From contig PKRC01000024.1 of assembly GCA_017577715.1 (NCBI GenBank), positions 1 to 18,294 on the forward strand: DNA of 18,294 nt, read 5' to 3'. The notes beneath the pieces were generated by a model. It had not been told where the DNA came from, made no database searches, and saw nothing but the letters and a program-made list of their open reading frames with translations. Position numbers and translations under genes: made by a program. This document shows positions 1-8,005 of the stretch, piece after piece (the stretch's first letter is position 1; every line of letters begins with the position of its first letter). This stretch comes from Clostridia bacterium. GTDB lineage: Bacteria; Bacillota; Clostridia; Caldicoprobacterales; Caldicoprobacteraceae.

Positions 1-377
1 ATCAAGAGATCAAAGGGCCTGAAGATTTGAAGGGCAAGAAGATTGGCGTGCAAAATGCAACTACCGGCGATTTGGTTGCCTCTAAAATTGAGGGAGCCGA
101 GGTCAAGCGCTACAATAACGGAATGGAGGCCGTTATGGACCTTAAAAATGGCAACATCGATGCCGTGATAATCGATAACCTGCCTGCGCAGATGCTGGCA
201 CAGAAGAATCCCGAGGTAAAGATACTTGAGGAAAGCCCATCGGAAGAAGAAGAATATGCCATAGCAGTACGCAAGGGCGATACCGAACTTCAAAAGGTTA
301 TAAATGAAGTGCTTGCCGAAATGAAGAATAGCGGAGAAATAGATGAGCTTCTAAAGAAATATTCCCTTGGGGAATAA
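1..377 (+). CDS. Amino-acid ABC transporter substrate-binding protein, C-terminal part
   Basis: This is the 3' end of a periplasmic-binding-protein type 2 (family 3) gene. The reading frame is open from base 3, so the TTG at 27 is an internal Leu and not a start. The visible 125 residues begin with a phrase typical of the second lobe (GPEDLKGKKIGVQNATTGD), continue with NGNIDAVIIDN, where the lobe contacts the ligand, and end with the usual helix (VLAEMKNSGEIDELLKKYS). The protein should be a lipoprotein that captures a polar or charged amino acid outside the membrane and delivers it to the permease encoded next. The ligand cannot be decided from this half. The signal peptide and first lobe lie outside the window. 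A hairpin separates it from the permease gene. Confidence 0.9.
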   Translation, partial: QEIKGPEDLKGKKIGVQNATTGDLVASKIEGAEVKRYNNGMEAVMDLKNGNIDAVIIDNLPAQMLAQKNPEVKILEESPSEEEEYAIAVRKGDTELQKVINEVLAEMKNSGEIDELLKKYSLGE

Positions 378-402
378 TAGTTAAGCTGAGTTGAGACTAT
401 GA

Positions 403-440
403 GCTAGCATTGGTATGAAACCGGTGCTAGCTTGTTTTTC
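403..440 (+). terminator. Attenuator-like hairpin between binding-protein and permease genes
   Basis: The arms 403-413 and 421-431 pair over 11 bp (two G-U pairs) around a 7-base loop and are followed by a T-rich run at 432-440. The hairpin lies inside the transporter operon, 26 bases after the binding-protein stop and about 50 bases before the permease start. Partial termination here would give more binding protein than membrane components, a known arrangement in such operons. The strength is inferred. Confidence 0.7.
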
Positions 441-479
441 GTCTTTTAATAATCAATTTAAGGAGAGGGAGAGAATATT

Positions 480-1166
480 GTGTTGGAGGGTATTTTCAGG
501 ATTTTGTCCGATGCCATATACTTCAATCTAATTAAGGAAGACCGGTACATGCTATTTATAGACGGGCTTAAGGTAACCATACAGCTCACCGTTTTTGCCG
601 CAATAATAGGTATCATAATAGGCCTTGTGATGGCTATAGCCAAGCTGACAAATAATAAGATATTAAATAGAATTGCAACCATATATACCGATGTCATTCG
701 GGGTACACCTTCAGTAGTTCAGCTGATTGTGATATACTATGCTATACTAGGGAGCAGCCAGCTTCCCAAGTTGCTGGTGGCATCGCTGGCCTTTGGCATA
801 AATAGCGGGGCTTATGTTACCGAGCTCATACGTGCCGGAATACTGGCAGTTGACAAGGGGCAGATGGAAGCCGCTAGGTCCCTGGGACTTTCATATGCTC
901 AGGCCATGCGCTACGTCATAGTGCCCCAAGCTATAAAGAACATACTGCCCGCGCTAGTCAGCGAATTCATTATGCTGCTCAAAGAGACCGCGGTTGCCGG
1001 ATACATCGCGTTGGATGACCTGACACGGGCCGGCAATATCGTACGCGGGCGTACCTTTGACCCGTATACTCCCTTTATACTGGTGGCGCTCATATACCTT
1101 TACATTACTTCGATGCTGACGGCCTTTATGGGCAGGCTGGAGAGGAGGCTCAGGCAAATTGATTAA
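480..1166 (+). CDS. Amino-acid ABC transporter permease (HisM/GlnP type)
   Basis: This is a 228-residue inner-membrane subunit of a polar amino-acid ABC importer. The GTG start is preceded by AAGGAGAGGG at 460-469. About five hydrophobic segments are visible (roughly residues 25-55, 78-92, 98-120, 150-175 and 195-217). The conserved EAA loop that docks on the ATPase runs from GAYVTELIRAG through EAARSLGLSYAQAMRYVIVPQA to LPAL (about 110-155). Length and motif agree with the His/Glu/Gln/Arg/opine permease family. Such permeases usually act as a homodimer, or as a heterodimer with a second permease; only one permease gene is seen here, which favours a homodimer. The stop overlaps the ATPase start by 8 bases, so translation is probably coupled. 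Confidence 0.93.
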   Translation: MLEGIFRILSDAIYFNLIKEDRYMLFIDGLKVTIQLTVFAAIIGIIIGLVMAIAKLTNNKILNRIATIYTDVIRGTPSVVQLIVIYYAILGSSQLPKLLVASLAFGINSGAYVTELIRAGILAVDKGQMEAARSLGLSYAQAMRYVIVPQAIKNILPALVSEFIMLLKETAVAGYIALDDLTRAGNIVRGRTFDPYTPFILVALIYLYITSMLTAFMGRLERRLRQID

Positions 1167-1881
1167 AGTGGTTGACTTGCATAAGTCCTTTGGCAACCTG
1201 GAGGTGCTAAAGGGTATAAATACCGAGATTCAAAAAGGAGAAGTGGTTTGCGTCATTGGGGCCAGCGGTTCGGGCAAGAGCACTTTCCTGCGCTGCTTGA
1301 ATTTGCTGGAGGAGCCTACCAAGGGCGAGATATATATCGATGGCATTTCGCTCGTGGAGCATAAGAAGGATATCAACAGGCTGCGGCAGAAGGTGGGCAT
1401 GGTGTTTCAACAGTTCAACCTGTTCCCCCACATGACGGTGCTGGAAAACATCATGCTGGCGCCTGTGAAGGTGAAGAGGATACCCGAGGAAGAGGCGCGG
1501 CGCAAGGCTATTGAGCTGCTCCGAAAGGTGGGATTGTCCGACAAGGATGACGTATATCCCAGCCAGCTCTCGGGAGGCCAAAAGCAGAGGGTGGCCATTG
1601 CACGCGCTTTGGCTATGGACCCCGAAGTCATGCTATTTGACGAGCCCACATCGGCGTTGGATCCCGAGATGGTGGGAGAGGTATTAGCCGTCATGAAGCA
1701 GCTGGCCTTGGAGGGCATGACCATGGTGGTGGTCACCCACGAGATGGGCTTTGCCAGGGAAGTGGGGGATAGGATCCTTTTCATGGATGAGGGAGTCATT
1801 CTGGAGGAAGGCACCCCTGAAGAGTTGTTTGGCAATCCCAAGAAGGAGAGAACCCGTGCCTTCCTGAGCAAAGTTTTATAA
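1159..1881 (+). CDS. Amino-acid ABC transporter ATP-binding protein (GlnQ type)
   Basis: This 240-residue cytoplasmic ATPase powers amino-acid import with the upstream permease. All motifs are intact: Walker A GASGSGKST (34-42), Q-loop VFQQFNLFPH (82-91), signature LSGGQ (137-141), Walker B VMLFDEPTSALDPE (157-170) and the H-loop His in VVTHEMGFA (194). The phrase QQFNLFPHMTVLENI is characteristic of the polar amino-acid subfamily. The TTG start overlaps the permease stop by 8 bases and has AGAGGAGG at 1141-1148. Length is normal for the family. The substrate is set by the binding protein and remains unknown. Confidence 0.95.
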   Translation: MIKVVDLHKSFGNLEVLKGINTEIQKGEVVCVIGASGSGKSTFLRCLNLLEEPTKGEIYIDGISLVEHKKDINRLRQKVGMVFQQFNLFPHMTVLENIMLAPVKVKRIPEEEARRKAIELLRKVGLSDKDDVYPSQLSGGQKQRVAIARALAMDPEVMLFDEPTSALDPEMVGEVLAVMKQLALEGMTMVVVTHEMGFAREVGDRILFMDEGVILEEGTPEELFGNPKKERTRAFLSKVL

Positions 1882-1894
1882 AGGAGGAAGTGAA

Positions 1895-2479
1895 TTGAGA
1901 GCTGCCAGAATAGTTTTTTGGTTGATCAGCATACTGATCTTTGCACCCCTTGTGGTATTGAATGGCAAAACCATATGGCGCAGATGGAAGGATGGGCAAG
2001 TAAAGAGCGCATATGTTAGGCTGGCTTTGACTGTAGTCGCCTGCCTGCTCATCGCAGCCTTCTTGCTATCGCTGTATCGGTTTACCTTGGGTTATCAACT
2101 GCCGCTGGTGATGGAGCGCACCATTGACATATTTACCCGGCGCATAGAGGGCGAGATAGATATAACTGCTTATAAGGACCTGATGCTGAAGAGCGGTCTG
2201 GCCGATGTGGGGTTTCGGCCGGTGCCCGAAGAGGATTTGAGGCAGGCAGGCTTTATAATAGGCGGGAAGTATTCGGTGGCCATAAGCGAGCAGGCATATG
2301 ACAATAATGGCGATACCGCTGTCATGTACGCTCGCCATCAAGTGGAAGGACGGACTATCTACACGGCTGTGAGGTTTAAGTTTTACGATAATAAGTGGAA
2401 GGCGCTGGAGCACTGGGTAGTTTCTCAAGAGGAAATACAAAAGATGTCCGATATAAAATTTATTGAAATAAGGCCATAG
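1895..2479 (+). CDS. Two-helix membrane protein of unknown function, last gene of the transporter operon
   Basis: I do not recognise this 194-residue protein. The TTG start is favoured by AAGGAGG at 1881-1887, seven bases upstream. Two hydrophobic segments (about 6-24 and 42-62) are joined by a short positively charged loop (RRWKDGQVK). By the positive-inside rule the loop faces the cytoplasm and the C-terminal 130 residues face outside. That domain is a mix of short strands and helices, is rich in acidic residues and ends with FKFYDNKWKALEHWVVSQEE. It begins 13 bases after the ATPase stop, so it is probably co-transcribed with the transporter. Whether it helps transport or only shares the promoter cannot be told. 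Confidence 0.75.
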   Translation: MRAARIVFWLISILIFAPLVVLNGKTIWRRWKDGQVKSAYVRLALTVVACLLIAAFLLSLYRFTLGYQLPLVMERTIDIFTRRIEGEIDITAYKDLMLKSGLADVGFRPVPEEDLRQAGFIIGGKYSVAISEQAYDNNGDTAVMYARHQVEGRTIYTAVRFKFYDNKWKALEHWVVSQEEIQKMSDIKFIEIRP

Positions 2480-2495
2480 CCGTTGCGGCCTTATT
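2467..2495. terminator. Bidirectional hairpin shared by two convergent genes
   Basis: AATAAGGCC (2467-2475) pairs perfectly with GGCCTTATT (2487-2495) around an 11-base loop. The last sense codons and stop of the rightward gene (2477-2479) and the stop of the leftward Spo0E-like gene (2491-2493) lie inside the hairpin. Neither side has a long T run; the leftward side is AT-rich. Termination in both directions is likely but not proven. Confidence 0.5.
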
Positions 2496-2655
2496 CCTGG
2501 GCTTTATATTTGACATATTGGAGTAATAGCTCATCCAGCTCCTGGCTGAGCTTGATTATCTCTTCATCCTTTAAATTGAAATCTTTGGAACGTAGGAGCT
2601 TTTTCAAGGCCTCCCGCTTCTCTTCAATTTGCCTTATTAGCCATTGTTTGTCCAT
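2491..2655 (-). CDS. Spo0E-like aspartyl-phosphate phosphatase
   Basis: This 54-residue protein matches the Spo0E-like family (PF09388): two helices with the hallmark SQELDELL followed by QYVKYK near the C-terminus. Members of this family dephosphorylate Spo0A~P and so hold back entry into sporulation. The ATG at 2655 is chosen because AAGGAGGTGG lies just upstream on the minus strand; a longer reading to 2754 would run through that ribosome binding site. The key motif residues S-Q-x-L-D are all present. The gene is monocistronic and convergent with the transporter operon. Together with the ferritin-like gene it points to a spore-forming host. The exact substrate among response regulators is inferred from the family only. 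Confidence 0.85.
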   Translation of the reverse strand: MDKQWLIRQIEEKREALKKLLRSKDFNLKDEEIIKLSQELDELLLQYVKYKAQE

Positions 2656-2839
2656 TTTTACCACCTCCTTTCCCTGTATTGTGACATGTTTTTTGTAGCA
2701 GTTTAAAAAAACGACAAAATAACATAAAATGGAATAAATTGTGGTATTGTTCAATAAAAAGCGACAAAATATGACATGCTTTTATAAAAGGGTGTTTGGC
2801 ATGTCTGGACAAGGGGTAAAAATTTAGTAGAAGGGCATG

Positions 2840-2868
2840 ATAGGAATTCTTCATCGTTCCTTGAATAA
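2840..2868 (+). promoter_or_regulatory. SigH-type promoter for hpf
   Basis: ATAGGAATT at 2840-2848 fits the SigH -35 consensus RNAGGAWWW in full. CTTGAATAA at 2860-2868 fits the -10 consensus RNNGAATWW except for its first base. The spacing is 11 bp. The expected start, near 2875, leaves a short leader before the ribosome binding site (2891-2899). The B. subtilis homologue yvyD is known to be under SigH and SigB control, which supports the call. Confidence 0.6.
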
Positions 2869-2909
2869 AAATAATTAGAGAAAGTAAATGGGAAAGGAGC
2901 TGGCCTTTT

Positions 2910-3446
2910 ATGGTAATTAAGTTAACCGGTAAGAATGTGGCCATTACCGAGGCTTTAAGGGAGCGGGTCAACAAAAAGGTAGGGAAGCTGGAAAAGTACT
3001 TTCCGGAAGATGTCGAGGCTCAGGTGACCATGTCGGTTCAAAATTACCGCCACATCGTTGAGGTCACCATACCCTTCAATGGTTTGGTCATCCGTGCTGA
3101 GGAGGCCACCGATGATATGTACGCATCCATTGACAAGGTGCTGGATAAGCTTGAAAGGCAGATCCATAAGCACAAGACCAAGCTGGAGAGAAAGCTGAAA
3201 AATGGGGCCTTTAAATACGATGTTCCTGATTTTGGCCAGCAGATAGAGCCCGACGAAGAACAGCCCCGGGTGGTGAAGACCAAAAGATTCCCCCTAAAAC
3301 CCATGACGGTGGATGAGGCTATACTGCAGATGGAGCTTTTGGGGCATAGTTTCTTTGTGTTTACCAATGCCGATACCGAACAGGTCAACGTGCTTTACAA
3401 GCGCAAGGATGGCAACTACGGGTTGATTGAACCCGAATACATGTAG
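2910..3446 (+). CDS. hpf: Ribosome hibernation promoting factor, long form
   Basis: This 178-residue protein is a long-form HPF (YvyD type). The N-terminal S30AE domain (about 1-105) would sit in the decoding region of an idle 30S subunit. A variable linker follows (FGQQIEPDEEQPRV). The C-terminal domain (about 122-178: KRFPLKPMTVDEAILQMELL, FFVFTNADT, VLYKRKDGNYGLIEPE) is the part that joins two ribosomes into 100S dimers in long forms. The ATG is preceded by GGAAAGGAG (2891-2899). A near-consensus SigH promoter lies upstream and two hairpins lie downstream. Position immediately before secA and prfB is conserved in Firmicutes. Confidence 0.95.
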   Translation: MVIKLTGKNVAITEALRERVNKKVGKLEKYFPEDVEAQVTMSVQNYRHIVEVTIPFNGLVIRAEEATDDMYASIDKVLDKLERQIHKHKTKLERKLKNGAFKYDVPDFGQQIEPDEEQPRVVKTKRFPLKPMTVDEAILQMELLGHSFFVFTNADTEQVNVLYKRKDGNYGLIEPEYM

Positions 3447-3448
3447 AA

Positions 3449-3508
3449 AAAGGGAGCGATAAGCTCCCTTTAACGTTTTCTGGCTTTATCTTAAGAGCCA
3501 GCTTTTTT
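3449..3508 (+). terminator. Tandem hairpins after hpf
   Basis: The first hairpin has a perfect 9-bp stem (AAAGGGAGC at 3449-3457 with 3463-3471) and a 5-base loop. The second (3480-3487 with 3494-3501, 8 bp including one G-U) is followed by six Ts at 3503-3508 and is a textbook Rho-independent terminator. Together they separate hpf from secA, which has its own promoter. Confidence 0.85.
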
Positions 3509-3589
3509 ATTATCATCGCCGTTTACAAAATACAAAATTACCTAGATGGAATGGTTTGTAAGCTTTTGTGAGGGCACTCGGCTAAATCC

Positions 3590-3618
3590 TTGAATATTGT
3601 TTGAATAAATGTTAAAAT
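3590..3618 (+). promoter_or_regulatory. SigA-type promoter for secA
   Basis: TTGAAT (3590-3595), a 17-bp spacer, then TAAAAT (3613-3618). The predicted start near 3625 leaves a leader of about 60 bases before the chosen secA ATG. It also makes the earlier ATG at 3622 unusable. Confidence 0.65.
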
Positions 3619-3687
3619 TAAATGGTTATAAACTTATGCAAAATGCGTGCGCTCCTTGATGTAGCGCATATCGAGGTGTTGAAGTCT

Positions 3688-6372
3688 ATGGTTTCGCTTT
3701 TGAAGAAATTGCTGGGGGATAGCAACGAAAGGGAGATAAAGAGGCTTGAGAAGATAGTTGATAGAATAGAGGCACTTGAGCCTTCTGTGCAGGCGTTATC
3801 CGACAGCCAGCTTAGGGAAAAGACCCAGGAGTTCAAAAGAAGGCTGGCCGATGGCCAGACCCTGGATGATTTGTTGCCCGAGGCCTTTGCGGTGGTGCGC
3901 GAGGCAGCCAGGCGGGTGCTGGGCATGAGGCATTTCAGGGTCCAGCTTCTGGGTGGCATAGTGCTCCATCAGGGCAGGATCGCCGAGATGAAGACCGGCG
4001 AGGGCAAAACCCTTGTGGCTACCTTGCCCGCCTATTTAAACGCCCTGACCGGCAAGGGGGTACACATCGTCACGGTAAACGATTATCTGGCCAAGCGTGA
4101 CAGCGAGTGGATGGGTAAGATATATCGCTTTCTGGGGCTGTCGGTGGGGCTCATAGTGCATGGCTTGTCACCTGAACAGCGCCGCAAAAGCTACGCAGCC
4201 GATATCACCTACGGTACCAACAACGAGTTTGGGTTTGACTACCTGCGGGATAACATGGTGATATATAAGGAGGACATGGTACAGAGGGAGCTCAACTACG
4301 CCATAATCGACGAGGTGGACTCCATATTGATAGATGAAGCGCGTACTCCCCTTATCATTTCTGGACCGGCCGAGAAATCCACCGATCTGTATTATCACGC
4401 CAACCGCTTCGTGCTGCAACTTAAGAAGGATATCGACTATGAGGTGGACGAAAAGGCCCATACGGTGCACCTGACCGAAGAGGGCGTCGCAAAGGCCGAG
4501 AAGTTTTTTGGAGTGGAAAACCTTGCCGATCCCGAGAACATTACCATATCCCATCACATAAAGCAAGCCCTTAAAGCTCATGCCCTAATGAAACGGGACA
4601 GGGACTATGTGGTCAAGGACGGCCAGGTCATAATAGTGGATGAGTTTACCGGCAGGCTCATGATGGGCAGGCGCTACAGCGATGGGCTGCATCAGGCTAT
4701 AGAAGTAAAAGAAGGAGTCAAGGTGGAGCGGGAGAGCAAGACGCTGGCCACCATTACATTTCAGAATTATTTCCGCATGTATAAGAAGCTGGCCGGCATG
4801 ACGGGTACGGCCAAGACTGAGGAAGAGGAATTTAAGACCATCTATGGCCTGGACGTAGTGGTCATCCCCACCAACAAGCCCATGATCAGAAAAGATTACA
4901 ACGACGTCATTTATCTCACAAAGGAAGCCAAATTCAGGGCGGTGGTGGAGGAGATAGCCCAGCGCTACGCTGTTGGTCAGCCGGTGCTTGTAGGTACGGT
5001 ATCCATTGAAAATTCCGAGCTGCTGAGCGAGATGCTCAAGCGGCGCGGTATTCCCCATCAGGTGCTGAATGCTAAGTATCACGAGAAGGAAGCAGAGATA
5101 ATAGCCCAAGCTGGCAAGTACAAGGCTGTCACCATTGCCACCAACATGGCCGGCCGGGGAACCGACATACTGCTGGGCGGCAATCCCGAGTTCATGGCCA
5201 AAAAGGAAATGCGCAAGATGGGGTATTCTGAAGAGCTCATAAACCGCGCAACCGGCTTTGAAGAGGTAAATGACCCCGAGGTGCTGGAGGCCCGAAAGGT
5301 TTACAGAGAGCTATATGAAAAATTTAAGGTTGAAACCGATAAAGAGAGGGAGAAGGTGGTTGCGTTAGGGGGCCTTCATGTCATTGGCACCGAGCGCCAC
5401 GAAAGCAGGCGCATTGACAACCAGCTCCGGGGCCGTGCCGGGCGCCAGGGGGACCCTGGTTCTTCGCGGTTTTATATATCCCTGGAAGATGACCTGATGC
5501 GCCTGTTTGGCTCCGACAGGATAAAGTCGATGGTTCAGGCTCTCAATATCGATGAAGACCAGCCCATAGAATACAGCCTTTTATCCAAGCAGATCGAGCA
5601 GGCGCAAAAGAGGGTAGAGGGGCGGAATTTCGAGATCCGCAAACATGTTTTGCAGTATGACAACGTCATGAACGTCCAGCGCGAGATCATTTACAGCCAG
5701 AGGCGTAGGGTACTGGAAGGCGAAAACATCAGGGATGCTATCATGGAGATGGTCGAAAGTGTGGTGGAAAACGCCATATCCATGTATACTGGAGGGGTCG
5801 ATCATCCTGAGGAATGGAACATCCGCGGCCTTGTGGAGTATCTTGAGGAGCTGTTCCTGCCCAAAGGTTCGATAGTCATTGACGAAAGCGAGATTTCCAA
5901 CCTGACCCGTGAAGCGCTGAAGGCCAGGATTATGGAGGTGGCAGAGGCCACCTATCGCAAGCTGGAAGAGGAAAACGGCCCTGAAAACATGCGCGAGGCC
6001 GAGAGGGTAATACTGTTGCGCGTAGTGGATAAGAAGTGGATGGACCACATAGACAATATGGAGCAGCTCCGGCAGGGCATAGGGCTCCGCGCTTATGGCC
6101 AAAGAGACCCGGTGATTGAATACCAGATTGAAGGGTACGAGATGTTCGAGGAAATGATACGCAGCATCCAGGAGGAGACCATATCGATCCTGTATCGCCT
6201 GAGGATCAAGGATAACATGCCCAAGCGGGAAAAGGTAGCCGTACCGATGACTGCTACTCACGGTGAGGAGGTAAGGAAGCCGGTGGTGAGAAGTGAGAAG
6301 ATAGGGCGGAACGACCCCTGTCCCTGCGGAAGCGGGAAGAAATACAAGAAATGTTGTGGTCGCGCCGTTTGA
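3688..6372 (+). CDS. secA: Preprotein translocase ATPase SecA
   Basis: This 894-residue motor drives secretory proteins through SecYEG. Visible signatures are Walker A MKTGEGKT (101-108), DEVDSILIDEARTPL (from about 208), the phrase MTGTAKTEEEEF, NMAGRGTDI, the C-terminal helicase motif QLRGRAGRQGDPG, and a zinc-binding tail with Cys 878, 880, 889 and 890 (C-x-C-x8-C-C) that in the family contacts SecB or phospholipid. The ATG at 3688 is chosen over the one at 3622 because GAGGTG lies 9 bases upstream, the product then starts like other SecA proteins (MVSLLKKLLGDSNEREIKRL), and the upstream ATG coincides with the predicted transcription start. prfB follows 45 bases after the stop. Confidence 0.97.
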   Translation: MVSLLKKLLGDSNEREIKRLEKIVDRIEALEPSVQALSDSQLREKTQEFKRRLADGQTLDDLLPEAFAVVREAARRVLGMRHFRVQLLGGIVLHQGRIAEMKTGEGKTLVATLPAYLNALTGKGVHIVTVNDYLAKRDSEWMGKIYRFLGLSVGLIVHGLSPEQRRKSYAADITYGTNNEFGFDYLRDNMVIYKEDMVQRELNYAIIDEVDSILIDEARTPLIISGPAEKSTDLYYHANRFVLQLKKDIDYEVDEKAHTVHLTEEGVAKAEKFFGVENLADPENITISHHIKQALKAHALMKRDRDYVVKDGQVIIVDEFTGRLMMGRRYSDGLHQAIEVKEGVKVERESKTLATITFQNYFRMYKKLAGMTGTAKTEEEEFKTIYGLDVVVIPTNKPMIRKDYNDVIYLTKEAKFRAVVEEIAQRYAVGQPVLVGTVSIENSELLSEMLKRRGIPHQVLNAKYHEKEAEIIAQAGKYKAVTIATNMAGRGTDILLGGNPEFMAKKEMRKMGYSEELINRATGFEEVNDPEVLEARKVYRELYEKFKVETDKEREKVVALGGLHVIGTERHESRRIDNQLRGRAGRQGDPGSSRFYISLEDDLMRLFGSDRIKSMVQALNIDEDQPIEYSLLSKQIEQAQKRVEGRNFEIRKHVLQYDNVMNVQREIIYSQRRRVLEGENIRDAIMEMVESVVENAISMYTGGVDHPEEWNIRGLVEYLEELFLPKGSIVIDESEISNLTREALKARIMEVAEATYRKLEEENGPENMREAERVILLRVVDKKWMDHIDNMEQLRQGIGLRAYGQRDPVIEYQIEGYEMFEEMIRSIQEETISILYRLRIKDNMPKREKVAVPMTATHGEEVRKPVVRSEKIGRNDPCPCGSGKKYKKCCGRAV

Positions 6373-6417
6373 GCGCGCTGTTGCTAAATAAAAATTATCG
6401 AGAAAGGGGATGATAGA

Positions 6418-7522
6418 GTGGTTGAATTGGAAAATGCAAGGTTTGAGCTGAAGTCCATAAAGGATACCCTCGCTAGAATAGGTGATTCACTTTGACATAT
6501 CGGGCTGCGAAGACAAGATAAAAGAGCTGGAACAATCCATGAATGACCCCGAGTTTTGGAACGACCTGGAACGTTCCCAAAAAGTTAATCGCGAGATAAA
6601 GGCTTTAAAGAACAAGGTAGAAAGGTATAAAAAGCTGTGGTCCAAGATTGAGGACATAGAGGTTCTTATACAGCTGGCGCTGGAGGAACAGGATTATTCG
6701 GTGACCGATGAGGTAATAAGCAGCCTCCGCCACTTGGACAAAGAGGTTAATGCTTTTAACATGGAGACGCTGCTCCGTGGACCTTACGATAGAAATAACG
6801 CCATTGTATCCCTCCACGCGGGAGCGGGCGGTACCGAAGCCATGGATTGGGTGGCGATGCTGTTCCGCATGTACACCCGGTGGTGCGAGGACAAAGGATA
6901 CGAGGTCAAGGTTTTGGATATGCTGCCGGGAGAAGAGGCCGGCATAAAGAGCGTCACTTTCCATGTCATTGGCCCCAATGCCTATGGCTACTTGAGGTGC
7001 GAGAGGGGAGTGCATCGTCTGGTGAGGATCTCGCCATTTGACGCCTCGGGGCGGCGGCATACTTCCTTTGCATCGGTGGATGTGATGCCGGAACTGGAAG
7101 ATGACACCGAGATAGAGATTCGCCCTGAGGACCTGCGCATAGACACCTACAGGGCCAGCGGTGCAGGTGGGCAGCACGTCAATAAGACCGAGTCGGCGGT
7201 GCGCATAACCCACATCCCAACGGGCATTGTGGTGCAGTGCCAGAACGAGCGCTCGCAAATTCAAAACCGCGAGACGGCCATGAAGATGCTGAAAGCGCGG
7301 CTGCTGGAGCTTAAGGAAAGGGAACAGGAGGAAAAGCTCAGGCAGCTTAAGGGTGAGGTAAAGAAGATTGAATGGGGTAGCCAGATAAGGTCGTATGTAT
7401 TTCATCCGTATAATCTGGTAAAGGATCACCGTACAGGGGCTGAGACCGGCAATATCCAGGCGGTCATGGACGGGGAGATTGACCAGTTTATAAACGCCTA
7501 TTTGCTGGCTAATGTCTCCTAA
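6418..7522 (+). CDS. prfB: Peptide chain release factor 2, made by programmed +1 frameshift
   Basis: RF2 recognises UAA and UGA and triggers peptide release. The zero frame starts at GTG 6418 (AAAGGGGA at 6403-6410) and reads 25 codons to CTT TGA at 6490-6495. The ribosome must slip by +1 at CTT-T to continue GAC ATA TCG from 6494. The product has 367 residues. With this numbering the anticodon-like SPF motif falls at 205-207 and GGQ at 250-252, the same positions as in E. coli RF2, which confirms the splice. A perfect seven-base match to the anti-Shine-Dalgarno sequence (AGGTGAT, 6480-6486) ends three bases before the slippery CTT, as in known RF2 sites. Annotation from the GTG at 6482 would lose the true N-terminus. 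Confidence 0.96.
6480..6496 (+). promoter_or_regulatory. RF2 autoregulatory frameshift site
   Basis: The elements are an internal Shine-Dalgarno AGGTGAT, three spacer bases, slippery CTT, in-frame TGA and a following C. Scarce RF2 slows termination at this UGA and favours the +1 shift, so RF2 controls its own level. The anti-SD match here is longer than a bare AGGGGG-type element. Confidence 0.92.
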
Positions 7523-8005
7523 AGCTGCTGGCCACCCCTGTCTATTTTTTTATCTGTTGGCTGATACTGAGAATTATGTATAGCGTCACTATGACGTACA
7601 TTGCTCCTTCCAATTGCTAAGGAGCAGGTGCTGACTCATATAATGTTTCTTCAAGCGTGTAATGCACTGACAATAGTACTGACGATGTAAGGTGTTCGTT
7701 CTAATGGCGTTTGTGTTATTTAAGGATACTGCTAAGATGGCTGTAAATGCTGGGGATAATCGGTAGGGCATAGGCCGACGACGCACGGCAAATGTTAAAC
7801 AACAGTCCGGATAAAATGGTAAAAGGCCGACGATAGGATGGGGAAACGGCAAATGATGGTGAACCATAGTGCGGGGAGATAGATATAAAAAGGAGCAAAA
7901 TTTTTGGTTAAAAAGCAGGAAAACGTGTCGAAAGTGTAGAAAATATCACCAAAAAAGCCATTGCGGGAATGATGGGTGGAAAGGAAAGGGAGAGGGGGAT
8001 GTTGT
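7523..8005. other. Gene-free stretch between prfB and cheW
   Basis: I find no convincing gene in these 483 bases. A hairpin with an 8-bp perfect stem (7602-7609 with 7619-7626, 9-base loop) has no T run. Two 9-base words recur in the same order: GGCCGACGA at 7773-7781 and 7825-7833, and CGGCAAATG at 7786-7794 and 7847-7855. This could be a structured cheW leader. No known riboswitch class fits. Open frames on the minus strand have no ribosome binding site and low-complexity products. Confidence 0.4.

Noticed and set aside
3622..3687. Upstream ATG giving a 22-residue N-terminal extension of SecA
   Set aside because: It lies at the predicted transcription start, lacks a ribosome binding site, and the extension is not SecA-like; the ATG at 3688 has GAGGTG correctly spaced.
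7589..7867. 92-codon minus-strand open frame
   Set aside because: No ribosome binding site and a product without recognisable pattern; it lies in the leader of cheW.
7740..7880. Possible c-di-GMP (GEMM) riboswitch before cheW
   Set aside because: ACGCAC and GGCAAA are present, but the second conserved half (GGGACGCAAAGC-like) and the tetraloop/receptor are not.
7926..7932. Perfect Spo0A box TGTCGAA upstream of cheW; another on the minus strand at 10339-10345
   Set aside because: A 7-base motif occurs by chance in a window of this size, and neither has a second box or promoter in the right place.
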